A stretch of 41,350 nucleotides of DNA, taken from contig JABDCF010000025.1 in assembly GCA_013288235.1 (NCBI GenBank), positions 1 through 41,350 of the forward strand. Direction: 5' to 3'. Position 1 is the stretch's first letter; each line of letters begins with the position of its first letter. The DNA comes from Bacteroidota bacterium (GTDB taxonomy: Bacteria; Bacteroidota; Bacteroidia; Sphingobacteriales; Sphingobacteriaceae). Made by a program: the position numbers and the translations under genes. Below are positions 8,093-16,944 of this stretch, in pieces. Below the pieces are notes generated by a model that saw only the letters and a list, made by a program, of their open reading frames with translations, was not told where the DNA came from and made no database searches.

Positions 8093-9400
8093 ATGCTACT
8101 GAAATTCGTTTTATCAAATTACCGCTCATTTAAAGATAAAGCAACTTTAGATATGGAAGCGTGTTCCATAAAAGAGTATGCTGAAAGTGTATTTTTTTCT
8201 AAATGCGGGAGCCCGCCTGCTAATATTCTTAAATCAGTTGCTTTATTAGGTGCAAACTCATCAGGCAAAAGCAATTTGTTTAAGGGATTTGATTTAATGC
8301 GGTATATGGTTATCAATTCGGCCAAAGAATCAACACTTACAAAAACGTATCATATTGAGCCATTTAAATTAAGCACCGAAACTGAGCATAAGCCTACGCT
8401 GTTTGAGTGCACAATGATGATTGATAATATTGTTTACAGGTATGGTTTTGAAAGTGATAATAAGGAGGTTCATGCTGAATGGCTTTATATGATTGTTAAG
8501 CGGCGGGAAGAAACTGTGTTTATACGAACTAAAAATGAATTTGAAATCGTAAAACGTTTTCCGACTGACTTTAAAAACAAGCTTTTAATGCTTGCCGAGT
8601 TTACGAGGAATGACGCATTGTACCTTTCGATATTAAGCCAATTTAATATTGAACTGGCCATGCAAATTTCAAAATGGTTTGCCAAAAATATCATTTATGC
8701 TGAACCCAATCTGGAGGACGCCCTTAGTTATACGGCATTGTTGCTTGCTGACCCTAACTATAGTTCCCTGTTAAATGAGGTTATTGAAAAATCAGACCTG
8801 GGTTTTAGCGGTGTTGAAAGACAGGCAGGGCAAAAGGTTTCCACTAAAAGCTCCGCAGGGATTAGCACCCCGCGGCCAAAGATCAAACTTACTTCAACTC
8901 ATATTAAATATGATTCAAAAAACAGGAAAGTCGAAAAGATTTCCCTTGAGTTAAATAAGGATGAATCATCCGGGGCGCAGAAATTGATCGCGTTACTGGG
9001 GCCAATGATCAAAGTTTTGATGGATGGTGGTACATTTTGGATAGACGATCTTGATGCCAAAATTCATCCTTATATTATAACTATGGTGATGGATTTATTT
9101 AATTCAAATAAATACAATCAAAATGGCGCCCAATTGGTGTCTATCTCCTACAATCAGCAAATTCTTAAAAAATTAAGGCGGGATCAGATTGTTTTTCTCA
9201 ATAAGGACATATATGGCGCATCTTCCATAACGGCTCTGTACATATTTAATCCAAGCGTCCGCAGTAATGCAATTTTTGATAAGGAATACCTGCAAGGGCA
9301 ATATGGCGGGGTGCCAAATATCAGTGATGCATTTAATCTTAGCTTAAAGCACAATCCGGGTAAAAACGGAATAGAAACTGCAAAAAAGATGCACAATTAA
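8093..9400 (+). CDS. Stand-alone AAA/ABC-like ATPase (RloA / COG1106 type)
   Basis: The 435-residue protein is a predicted ATPase of the AAA15/COG1106 group, whose members often form two-gene anti-phage or abortive-infection modules with an RloB-like partner. Visible motifs: N-terminal LKFVLSNYRSFKDKATLDM, Walker A GANSSGKS (53-60), an ABC-signature-like ESSGAQKL (291-298), Walker B GGTFWIDDLDAKIHP (312-326), and a C-terminal YLQGQYGGVPNIS typical of the group. The switch region reads LVSISYNQQIL, where relatives usually have a TTH-type histidine. No RloB partner follows: the next gene is an efflux TolC protein. It is flanked by unrelated operons and may be an accessory insertion. The cellular role is inferred from family only. 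Confidence 0.85.
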   Translation: MLLKFVLSNYRSFKDKATLDMEACSIKEYAESVFFSKCGSPPANILKSVALLGANSSGKSNLFKGFDLMRYMVINSAKESTLTKTYHIEPFKLSTETEHKPTLFECTMMIDNIVYRYGFESDNKEVHAEWLYMIVKRREETVFIRTKNEFEIVKRFPTDFKNKLLMLAEFTRNDALYLSILSQFNIELAMQISKWFAKNIIYAEPNLEDALSYTALLLADPNYSSLLNEVIEKSDLGFSGVERQAGQKVSTKSSAGISTPRPKIKLTSTHIKYDSKNRKVEKISLELNKDESSGAQKLIALLGPMIKVLMDGGTFWIDDLDAKIHPYIITMVMDLFNSNKYNQNGAQLVSISYNQQILKKLRRDQIVFLNKDIYGASSITALYIFNPSVRSNAIFDKEYLQGQYGGVPNISDAFNLSLKHNPGKNGIETAKKMHN

Positions 9401-9534
9401 ATTAACAATAAATAGTAAACAGCAAAACTTAACACATGGCAAAAATTTACAACAAAGCTTCCGCCATTACAATTTAAATGGCATTCAAACCCCCATTATT
9501 TAATAACGATTCAAGTTCAACATTTCTTAAGATC

Positions 9535-10827
9535 ATGTTACTCAAAACCCCTATTATTAATTCATTATTTATCGGTTTGCTACTGTCTGGCTTTAGTCTT
9601 TTTGGCCAAAGCCCGGCAGGCGATACCGTTAAACTAAACGTTAAACAGGCCGAAGACCTGTTTTTGAAGAACAACCTTCAATTGATTGCCCAGCATTATA
9701 ACATAGGTATAGCCGATGCCCAGGTGATAACGGCTAAACTGTTCCCCAACCCCGATTTCAGCAGTACTACTGGCTTGTATGATACCAATACCCATAAGTT
9801 TTTTGATTACAGCGCCGGCCAGGCTGAATATTCCGGCAATATCTCTCAATTGTTTACAACTGCGGGGAAACGGAATAAAAATATACAGCTGGCTAAGATC
9901 GGCGTTGAACAGGCGAAATATCAATTTTTTGATTTGTTGAGGACACTGAAGGCTTCATTGCGCAGTAATTTTTTTACAATCTATTTTCAGGAGGAATCCG
10001 CCAAAGTGTATGACACCGAGATTAATACCCTGCAAAAGATACTGAAGGCATACAAGGAACAAAATGCAATAGGCAACATCTCCGAAAAGGATGTTTTGAG
10101 CATTCAATCACAATTATATTCTTTGCAGGCCGAACTGGCCGGCCTGGAAGCCGGTATTGACGCCTCCATAAGCCAGCTCCAATTACTGATCAGGACAAAA
10201 CCCGGAACTTACATTGAGGCGGAATATAACTATGAACTGGACGGTAGGGACATTTTGACGACAGTTCCTTATCAGAAACTGCTTGACTCGGCTTATAAGA
10301 ACCGTTACGATTTGAGATTGGCAAAATCGGCTGTAGAATACAACGATATGAATTTAAAATATCAACAGGCCCTTGCCGTACCTGATTTCAACCTGTCCCT
10401 GGGATATGATAGGCGCGGCGGTTACGTGCCAAATTACACCAATCTCGGTATTGAATTCAATCTGCCGTTTTTTAACCGCAACCAGGGCGGTATTAAGCAA
10501 GCTCAACTAACAATAGAGCAGGGCAAAGTTCAGTTGCAGGGCCAGCAAGACCAGGTGGAAAATGATATAGCCGTTAATTATCTAACCGTCTCGCGTTATG
10601 AAAAACTCAGTAACAGTTTCGACCCCAAATTCAGGGCTGATTTTACCCACCTGATACAGGAGGTAGTTAAAAATTATGAGGTGCGGAACATTGGGCTGAT
10701 AGAGTTCCTGTATTTGTACGACTCGTATAAAGTAAACGCGGTACAGTTAAATAACATCCAGCTCAGTCGCGTCACGGCACTTGAGCAGCTCAACTATGTT
10801 ACCGGAACGCCCTTTTTTAATCAATAA
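9535..10827 (+). CDS. TolC-family outer-membrane efflux protein (CzcC/CusC type)
   Basis: This is the outer-membrane channel of a tripartite metal efflux pump. From the ATG at 9535 the protein is about 430 residues and begins with a good signal peptide (MLLKTPIINSLFIGLLLSGF, cleavage after LFGQS). An upstream in-frame ATG at 9478 would add 19 polar residues before the signal and is less likely. The mature protein shows the two long helical hairpins of TolC: KLNVKQAEDLFLKNN at the start of the first half, NRYDLRLAKSAVEYND in the second half, and LPFFNRNQGGIKQAQ characteristic of the CzcC/CusC branch. It is the first gene of a three-gene operon, 27 bases before the adaptor gene. Confidence 0.92.
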   Translation: MLLKTPIINSLFIGLLLSGFSLFGQSPAGDTVKLNVKQAEDLFLKNNLQLIAQHYNIGIADAQVITAKLFPNPDFSSTTGLYDTNTHKFFDYSAGQAEYSGNISQLFTTAGKRNKNIQLAKIGVEQAKYQFFDLLRTLKASLRSNFFTIYFQEESAKVYDTEINTLQKILKAYKEQNAIGNISEKDVLSIQSQLYSLQAELAGLEAGIDASISQLQLLIRTKPGTYIEAEYNYELDGRDILTTVPYQKLLDSAYKNRYDLRLAKSAVEYNDMNLKYQQALAVPDFNLSLGYDRRGGYVPNYTNLGIEFNLPFFNRNQGGIKQAQLTIEQGKVQLQGQQDQVENDIAVNYLTVSRYEKLSNSFDPKFRADFTHLIQEVVKNYEVRNIGLIEFLYLYDSYKVNAVQLNNIQLSRVTALEQLNYVTGTPFFNQ

Positions 10828-10854
10828 TCATCCTAATTATTTATAGATATTCCC

Positions 10855-11961
10855 ATGAATAAGATCATTAAAAACAGCATAAGCACGCTAACTGCATCTT
10901 TTATGCTCTTTAACTTGTTTTCCTGCAATTCAAATGAGCAGAACAGCGAAGTACGTACTCCTTATGTCATTCCTGATTCGCTATTTCAGAAACTGGCAGT
11001 AGATACAGTAAAAACATCCAACATCAGCTACGCCATTAAGTTTAATGGCATAGTAGATTACAATACCGATAAGGTTGCCAATATATTCCCGCTGGTGAGC
11101 GGCAATATACACGATATCCGTGTGATGCCCGGCGATTATGTACACGCGGGCCAGGTATTGGGTACGATTAAAAGCCCTGAGGTTGCCAATTACAACGCCG
11201 CCCTGATTACTGCGGAAACAAATGTTCGGCTAAACGCCAAACTGCTCGACCAGCAAAAGCAGTTGTTTAAAAGCGGCCTGGCTTCGCAGATTGATATCAC
11301 CACTGCGGAAGTGGGTTATGAACAGGCGGTTGCGGCTAAGGTAGCAGCAGAAAAAATATTAGCCATCAACGGTAATAATAAAAACGGCGATTTTGAGGTT
11401 AAATCGCCCGTTAACGGTTTTATAGTTCAAAAAAATGTGACCAATGATATGGCCGTCCGCGCGGATAATGGCGGCAACATGTTCACCATTTCCGACTTAA
11501 AAGACGTATGGGTGCAAGCCAATGTTTACGAAAGCAATATCAACAGCGTGCATGAAGGGAATCCGGTTGAGGTGACCACCAACACATACCCCGACAAGGT
11601 TTTCAGTGGCAAAGTAGGTAAGCTGATGAATGTCCTTGATCCTGCAACCAAAGTGATGAAAATGAGGGTGGTGCTTGATAACCCGGGCTTTGCCTTAAAA
11701 CCACAAATGTTTGCAACCATCGCAATCAGCAACAGTGTGAATAAAAAAGCCACATCTGTAGCCAGTGGTGCGCTGATTTTTGATAACAGCCAATATTATG
11801 TGATTATTATAAAAGGTAAAAATAACATAGAGTTAAGACCGGTAGAGGTTATAACCAACAACGGGAAAACAGCTTATATTAAAAGTGGGTTAGAGCCTGG
11901 TGACAAAGTAATAGGTGCGGATGCGCTGCTCATGTACTACTACAACTCATTAAATAGTTAA
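10855..11961 (+). CDS. RND efflux periplasmic adaptor lipoprotein (CzcB/CusB type)
   Basis: The 368-residue membrane-fusion subunit links the RND pump to the TolC channel. It is a predicted lipoprotein: hydrophobic leader followed by LFNLFSC with lipid Cys24. It has a barrel-sandwich segment (VSGNIHDIRVMPGDYVHAGQVLGTI), a short helical hairpin (about 115-165), the returning half-lipoyl (FEVKSPVNGFIV), and beta-barrel/membrane-proximal domains (ISDLKDVWVQANVYE, LEPGDKVIGADAL). No His- or Met-rich metal-binding N-terminal extension is visible, which fits a CzcB-like rather than a specialised copper adaptor. It lies between tolC and czcA in the same operon with gaps of 27 and 29 bases. Confidence 0.93.
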   Translation: MNKIIKNSISTLTASFMLFNLFSCNSNEQNSEVRTPYVIPDSLFQKLAVDTVKTSNISYAIKFNGIVDYNTDKVANIFPLVSGNIHDIRVMPGDYVHAGQVLGTIKSPEVANYNAALITAETNVRLNAKLLDQQKQLFKSGLASQIDITTAEVGYEQAVAAKVAAEKILAINGNNKNGDFEVKSPVNGFIVQKNVTNDMAVRADNGGNMFTISDLKDVWVQANVYESNINSVHEGNPVEVTTNTYPDKVFSGKVGKLMNVLDPATKVMKMRVVLDNPGFALKPQMFATIAISNSVNKKATSVASGALIFDNSQYYVIIIKGKNNIELRPVEVITNNGKTAYIKSGLEPGDKVIGADALLMYYYNSLNS

Positions 11962-11990
11962 ACAATCTATTATTAAATAATCCATAGATT

Positions 11991-14900
11991 ATGAACAAAT
12001 TTCTGAGAGGCATTATTGGCTTCTCCTTAAAAAACAAGTACCTCGTTTTATCCCTTTCGGGACTCTTAATTATAGCAGGGATAATAACTTTTAAGGAAAT
12101 GCCGATTGAGGCTTTCCCCGATGTTACCAATACCGAGATAACGGTGATTACGCAATGGCCGGGCCAAAGCTCCGAACAGGTGGAAAAGCTGGTTACTATC
12201 CCTATAGAGATTGCTCTTAACCCGGTACAGAGAAAAGTGAGCCTGCGCTCTATCACAGTTTTTGGATTGAGTTTGGTAAAGATAATTTTTGAAGACGACG
12301 TAAAGGACCCTGAAGCGCGGCAACAGGTAATGAATTTAATAGGCAATGCCAGTTTGCCAAGCGGTATAAGCCCTTCGGTGCAGCCACCCACCGGCCCCAC
12401 CGGAGAAATATTCAGGTACACCCTTAAAAGTTCCGTAAGAAATCCAACGGAGCTAAAAACCATGCAGGACTGGGTGATAGACAGACGATTAAGGGCCATT
12501 CCGGGTGTTGCTGATATAGAAGCTTTTGGCGGAAAATCAAAGATGTATGAAATAACCGTCGATCCGGGAAAACTCGCCAGCTTGGGATTAACCCCGTTAG
12601 ATGTATTTACCGCTATACAAAAAACCAATGTTAATGTTGGCGGCGACATCATCGTTCAAAATAACCAGGCCTTTGCTGTAAGGGGGATCGGCTTATTGAA
12701 GGATATCCATGACATAGAAAATGTAATTGTCAGTAACAACAACGGCGTACCGCTGCTGGTGAGCGATGTAGCTACAGTATCCCTGTCAAATGTGCCCAGG
12801 CTTGGCTGGATAGCGCGGATCAACGCGATAACTGATAAAGATGGCAAAAGAAGAGTAGAGGACGAGGAAGACGTTGTACAGGCCATCGTGGTGATGCGTA
12901 AAGATGCAAACCCTACTGAGGTAACGCAAGCGGTAGAAAAGGAAGTTGACAAAATAAACAATACGGTACTGCCTGCTGATACCAAAATGGTACCCTTTTA
13001 CGACAGGACCACGCTGATAGACTACGCTACCCATACGGTGTTGCATAACCTGATTGAAGGTATATTGCTGGTAACCCTGCTGGTTTCATTGTTCATGTTC
13101 AACTGGCGAACAACGCTCATCGTAGCTATCATTATCCCCATGGCGCTGCTCTTTGCCTTCATTTGCCTGCACCTGCTGGGGATGTCGGCCAACCTGCTTT
13201 CATTGGGCGCTGTTGATTTCGGGATCATCATTGACGGGGCCGTGGTGATGGTGGAGGGTATGTTTGTGGTACTTGATCATAAAGCGGCTCAGGTTGGGAT
13301 GGCCCGTTTTAACAAACTGGCTAAATTAGGCATGATCAAAAATAATGGCGCGCAATTGGGTAAAGCCATTTTTTTTGCCAAACTGATCATTATTACCGGG
13401 TTGCTGCCGGTGTTTGCCTTTCAGAAGGTGGAGGGAAAAATGTTTTCGCCCCTGGCATACACCCTTGGCTTTGCATTGCTTGGCGCTTTAATTACCACGC
13501 TTACCCTGGTACCGGTGCTTATTAGCATGCTGCTTAATAAAAACGTACACGAAAAGCACAATCCATTTGTACATCATTTAAAAAGCTTCATGCTATTTGG
13601 GTTCACAAAAGCCTTCGAATACAAAAAACTTGTCGTTACCGTGTCCTTAATCGTAATGTTCATTGGCTTATATAGCTTTAAATTTTTAGGCAGTGAGTTT
13701 TTGCCCAGCCTGGATGAGGGCGCGATATGGTTAAGGGTGGAGTTGCCATACAGTATATCGCTCGACAGATCAGTAGATCTCGCAAAAGAAATACGTAAAA
13801 AACTGATGACTTTTCCGCAAGTGCAGGCTGTGGTGTCGCAAGTTGGAAGGCCTGATGACGGAACAGATGTTGAAGGGTTTTACATTGATGAGTTTAATAT
13901 AAAGCTGTACCCCGAGGATGACTGGAAACCAAAGATCACGAAGGACGAACTCATCAAGCAGATTGGGGCGAAATTTCCAAATCTTGATCTTAACTTCTCA
14001 CAACCTATTGAGGATAACGTGGATGAAGCGGTTTCGGGCGTTAAGGGTTCTATTTGTGTAAAAATATTCGGCGACTCATTAAATTACTCGGAACCTAAAA
14101 TAAAGGAGATTTATAACATATTAAAAGGCGTGAGGGGAATGGACGATTTGGGCATTATAAAAAACACAGGCTCGCCCGAAGTGGATATTACCCTGAACCA
14201 GCAAAAGATGGCCCAGTATGGCGTGGCTACTGCCGATGCAAATACAGTAATTGCGATGGCTATAGGCGGCCAGGCGGCTTCTACTTTATACGAAGGCGTA
14301 AGGACATTCGACATCAGGGTCCGTTTCCCTGAAGCATACCGTAAAACACCCGAAGATATAGGCAACCTGCTGGTGCCTACGGCAAGCGGGGCAAAAGTGC
14401 CAATAAAGGAAATAGCGAGCATAACAAAAAAAACAGGCCTTTGCTATTTGCTCAGAGATGAGAACGAGCGATTCGCCACCCTTAAATTTGCGGTGCGTGA
14501 CCGGGATATGGGCAGCACTGTTGCCGAGGCGCAGCAAAAAGTAAACGCGAAAGTAAAATTGAAACGGGGATACCGAATGGCGTGGCAGGGCGATTTCGTG
14601 AATCAGGAACGCGCAGAAAAACGCCTTACGCAGGTGGTGCCAATAAGTTTGGCGCTTATTTTCCTGCTGTTATTTGTCATGTTCGGTAACTTTAAAGACG
14701 CCTTGTTGGTGTTCCTGAATGTGCCATTTGCTATTGTAGGTGGTATCATTGCCTTGATGATCACAGGAACCAATTTTAGTATTTCGGCGGGTATCGGGTT
14801 TATTGCCCTGTTTGGTATTTGTATCCAGGATGGGGTATTGCTGATCACTGTTTTCAAACAAAACCTGGACAAAATGAAAGGTCAGCACCAGTCCCTTTAC

Positions 14901-15134
14901 ATCTCCATGAAACTTGGCGTAAATGCGAGGATAAGACCCGTGATGATGACTGCCCTAATGGCGGCTATCGGGTTATTCCCGGCAGCAATTTCTCATGGTA
15001 TTGGATCTGAAAGTTCAAGGCCGCTGGCAAGGGTCGTAATTGGAGGTATCCTTTGTGCGATGGTATTCAGCCTTTGGGTTTTCCCACTCATATTCGGATG
15101 GGCTTACAGAAAATCTGACGAAACTACCAGGTAA
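11991..15134 (+). CDS. czcA: Heavy-metal efflux RND transporter (CzcA-like, divalent cation type)
   Basis: The 1047-residue inner-membrane proton/cation antiporter is the engine of the tripartite pump. The length, the early EAFPDVTNTEITV motif and the paired periplasmic domains are typical. Transmembrane helix 4 carries D-F-G-x3-D-G-A-V-V-x2-E with D409, D415 and E422. This has the same spacing as the CzcA proton-relay residues D402, D408 and E415. It therefore belongs to the divalent-cation branch (Zn, Co, Cd, Ni) rather than the Cu/Ag CusA branch, which has an Ala-rich helix 4. The exact metal cannot be told from sequence. It is the last gene of the operon; no metal-responsive regulator sits next to it. 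Confidence 0.93.
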   Translation: MNKFLRGIIGFSLKNKYLVLSLSGLLIIAGIITFKEMPIEAFPDVTNTEITVITQWPGQSSEQVEKLVTIPIEIALNPVQRKVSLRSITVFGLSLVKIIFEDDVKDPEARQQVMNLIGNASLPSGISPSVQPPTGPTGEIFRYTLKSSVRNPTELKTMQDWVIDRRLRAIPGVADIEAFGGKSKMYEITVDPGKLASLGLTPLDVFTAIQKTNVNVGGDIIVQNNQAFAVRGIGLLKDIHDIENVIVSNNNGVPLLVSDVATVSLSNVPRLGWIARINAITDKDGKRRVEDEEDVVQAIVVMRKDANPTEVTQAVEKEVDKINNTVLPADTKMVPFYDRTTLIDYATHTVLHNLIEGILLVTLLVSLFMFNWRTTLIVAIIIPMALLFAFICLHLLGMSANLLSLGAVDFGIIIDGAVVMVEGMFVVLDHKAAQVGMARFNKLAKLGMIKNNGAQLGKAIFFAKLIIITGLLPVFAFQKVEGKMFSPLAYTLGFALLGALITTLTLVPVLISMLLNKNVHEKHNPFVHHLKSFMLFGFTKAFEYKKLVVTVSLIVMFIGLYSFKFLGSEFLPSLDEGAIWLRVELPYSISLDRSVDLAKEIRKKLMTFPQVQAVVSQVGRPDDGTDVEGFYIDEFNIKLYPEDDWKPKITKDELIKQIGAKFPNLDLNFSQPIEDNVDEAVSGVKGSICVKIFGDSLNYSEPKIKEIYNILKGVRGMDDLGIIKNTGSPEVDITLNQQKMAQYGVATADANTVIAMAIGGQAASTLYEGVRTFDIRVRFPEAYRKTPEDIGNLLVPTASGAKVPIKEIASITKKTGLCYLLRDENERFATLKFAVRDRDMGSTVAEAQQKVNAKVKLKRGYRMAWQGDFVNQERAEKRLTQVVPISLALIFLLLFVMFGNFKDALLVFLNVPFAIVGGIIALMITGTNFSISAGIGFIALFGICIQDGVLLITVFKQNLDKMKGQHQSLYISMKLGVNARIRPVMMTALMAAIGLFPAAISHGIGSESSRPLARVVIGGILCAMVFSLWVFPLIFGWAYRKSDETTR

Positions 15135-15146
15135 AATGAATAATGC

Positions 15147-15170
15147 GAGTCAAGAACCAAGATTCAAGAA
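15147..15170 (+). repeat. Copy of a GAGTCAAGAACCAAGA-type intergenic repeat
   Basis: GAGTCAAGAACCAAGATTCAAGAA is written here in two parts: GAGTCAAGAACCAAGA, then TTCAAGAA. It starts 12 bases after the czcA stop and uses the same alternating words as the large inverted repeat at 33754-33912. It is a short isolated copy of the same repeat family. Confidence 0.6.
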
Positions 15171-15274
15171 AAAAGCAACGGAGGAAGTAAGAATTTTTAT
15201 TGGTGGATGTTAAAATCGGTACCAATTTAAATAAGATGTAAATACCCCTGATTTAATCAATATTGTAAAAGGCG

Positions 15275-15294
15275 GTGCAACTTTTGAGTTGCAC
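15275..15294. promoter_or_regulatory. Perfect 8-bp inverted repeat upstream of the second amt
   Basis: GTGCAACT (15275-15282) and AGTTGCAC (15287-15294) form a perfect palindrome around TTTG, about 105 bases before the ATG of the ammonium transporter. No T-run follows, so a protein operator is more likely than a terminator, though a leader hairpin is possible. Confidence 0.45.
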
Positions 15295-15399
15295 TTGCCG
15301 GATACAATTAAAAGGGATCGTGAGATTAAAATACAGCAAGTGCCTGGCTTAACCACTGTATTGATTAGTTTTTGTAAATGGTTTCAAAAAATATTAAAA

Positions 15400-16707
15400 A
15401 TGAAAAAATTTATACCCTTTGGTGCATTAATATTCATTGTAGCCCTTGCACTCATTTTTCCGTCTGTTAAAACTGTAACTATCGCCAATAATAAAATAGA
15501 TTCAGGTGATACGGCCTGGATGCTTACCGCCACAGCGCTTGTACTGATCATGACGCCTGGCCTTGCATTTTTTTATGGCGGCATGGTTACTAAAAAAAAT
15601 GTTTTGTCAACCATGCTTCAAAGTTTTGTATGTATGGGAGTGATTACCATTATATGGGTGATATTTGGATTTAGTCTTGCCTTTGGCGATTCACTAGGCG
15701 GTGTAATTGGCGATCCCCGAACTTTTTTTATGATGAAAGGCATGCTTGGAAATGCAACCTGGAAACTTGCCCCAACAATACCCCTGGTATTGTTTGCAAT
15801 GTTCCAGTTAAAATTCGCGGTCATTACGCCAGCCCTGATCACCGGGGCGTTTGCAGAGCGGATACGGTTTAATTCCTATATTATTTTTATATGCCTGTTC
15901 TCCGTATTTATTTATGCCCCGCTTGCCCACTCTACCTGGCATCCTGATGGTTTATTAAATAAATTAGGAGTACTGGATTTTGCAGGCGGTACAGTAGTAC
16001 ACATGTCCGCAGGATGGGCTGCACTGGCATCAGCACTTTATTTAAAGAAAAGGAATGAAACCATACACTCGCCAGCGAGAATAAGTTATGTATTATTAGG
16101 CACGGGCTTATTATGGTTCGGCTGGTTTGGTTTTAATGCCGGCTCGGCCCTTGGTTCCGGTACGCTTGCCGCTACAGCGTTAGCTACCACTACAACCGCA
16201 TCAGCAGCGGCCGCTATGGCATGGATATTCTTTGATATTATGCGTGGTAAAAAACCATCTGTTATGGGAGCTTGTATTGGCGCTGTTGTTGGCCTGGTGG
16301 CCATTACACCTGCCGCCGGATTTATAACAATACCACATTCACTAATTGTTGGTATTGTTGCTGCCTGTGTAAGTAATATGGTGGTATTATGGCGTTCAAG
16401 AACGTCAATTGATGATACACTCGACGTATTCCCATGTCATGGTGTAGGCGGTATGGTTGGTATGCTGCTCACAGGGGTATTTGCACATAAAAATGTCAAT
16501 AGTGGTAATTTAACCGGAAACGGTTTGTTTTACGGTGAAACTCATTTATTTTATGTTCACCTGATAGCATTGGTAGCCGTATCCGCATTTGCCTTTTTCG
16601 GTTCATTACTTTTGCTGAAAATCACGGATTCTATCAGCAGTTTGCGTGTTTCGGCAGCAGAAGAAATTGCGGGCCTGGATATTACACAACACGATGAAGG
16701 GCTGTAG
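15400..16707 (+). CDS. amtB: Ammonium transporter (AmtB type)
   Basis: This is a complete Amt channel of 435 residues from the ATG at 15400. The frame can be extended to a TTG at 15289, but the ATG gives a proper signal-like N-terminus (MKKFIPFGALIFIVALALIF) and normal length. Pore features: DTAWMLTATALVLIMTPGLAFFYGG, twin-His motifs VVHMSAG and FPCHGVGG, GFNAGS, and GAFAERIRF. The tail ISSLRVSAAEEIAGLDITQHDEG matches the cytosolic segment that in other AmtB proteins contacts P-II; no glnB gene is visible nearby. A perfect inverted repeat lies upstream. It is transcribed convergently with the minus-strand genes that follow. This is the second ammonium transporter in 16 kb, of a different subtype from the one at the left edge. 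Confidence 0.95.
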   Translation: MKKFIPFGALIFIVALALIFPSVKTVTIANNKIDSGDTAWMLTATALVLIMTPGLAFFYGGMVTKKNVLSTMLQSFVCMGVITIIWVIFGFSLAFGDSLGGVIGDPRTFFMMKGMLGNATWKLAPTIPLVLFAMFQLKFAVITPALITGAFAERIRFNSYIIFICLFSVFIYAPLAHSTWHPDGLLNKLGVLDFAGGTVVHMSAGWAALASALYLKKRNETIHSPARISYVLLGTGLLWFGWFGFNAGSALGSGTLAATALATTTTASAAAAMAWIFFDIMRGKKPSVMGACIGAVVGLVAITPAAGFITIPHSLIVGIVAACVSNMVVLWRSRTSIDDTLDVFPCHGVGGMVGMLLTGVFAHKNVNSGNLTGNGLFYGETHLFYVHLIALVAVSAFAFFGSLLLLKITDSISSLRVSAAEEIAGLDITQHDEGL

Positions 16708-16849
16708 GAATTTATATGTAATTTAAATGTTCTGAATGGTTTATTAAGACTTAGCCTAACAGGTTTAGCGTTAATATTTTGCATTCGATTTTAATTCATT
16801 ACTTGCCTGAAAATTACTTCGTTTCAATAGCTATCTGTTTATTGTCTGC

Positions 16850-16875
16850 TTTGCCCTGCTAAACAGGGTGGCAAA
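16850..16875. terminator. Bulged hairpin between convergent genes
   Basis: TTTGCCCTG (16850-16858) can pair with CAGGG-(TGG)-CAAA (16864-16875) over a 5-base loop with a 3-base bulge. It lies between amtB and the convergent gene ending at 16945 and may terminate one or both; it lacks a strong T-run. Confidence 0.3.
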
Positions 16876-16944
16876 AAGGAACAAAGCTTGCCGGCATTTT
16901 TTGTTGGGCTGGTCATAGCATTTATTTATTTTGATGTTTAATTA

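Noticed and set aside
11930..12652. 240-codon open frame on the minus strand opposite the adaptor and pump genes
   Set aside because: It is antisense to two well-supported genes, has no family pattern, and follows their codon structure.
15343..15360. Possible sigma-54 site (TGGCTT-N5-CTGTA) before the second amt
   Set aside because: The -12 element lacks the invariant GC, so it fails the minimum requirement.
15289..15399. Upstream extension of the second amt gene to a TTG codon
   Set aside because: The extension adds 37 residues without family resemblance, begins inside a palindrome, and the ATG at 15400 gives a proper hydrophobic N-terminus.
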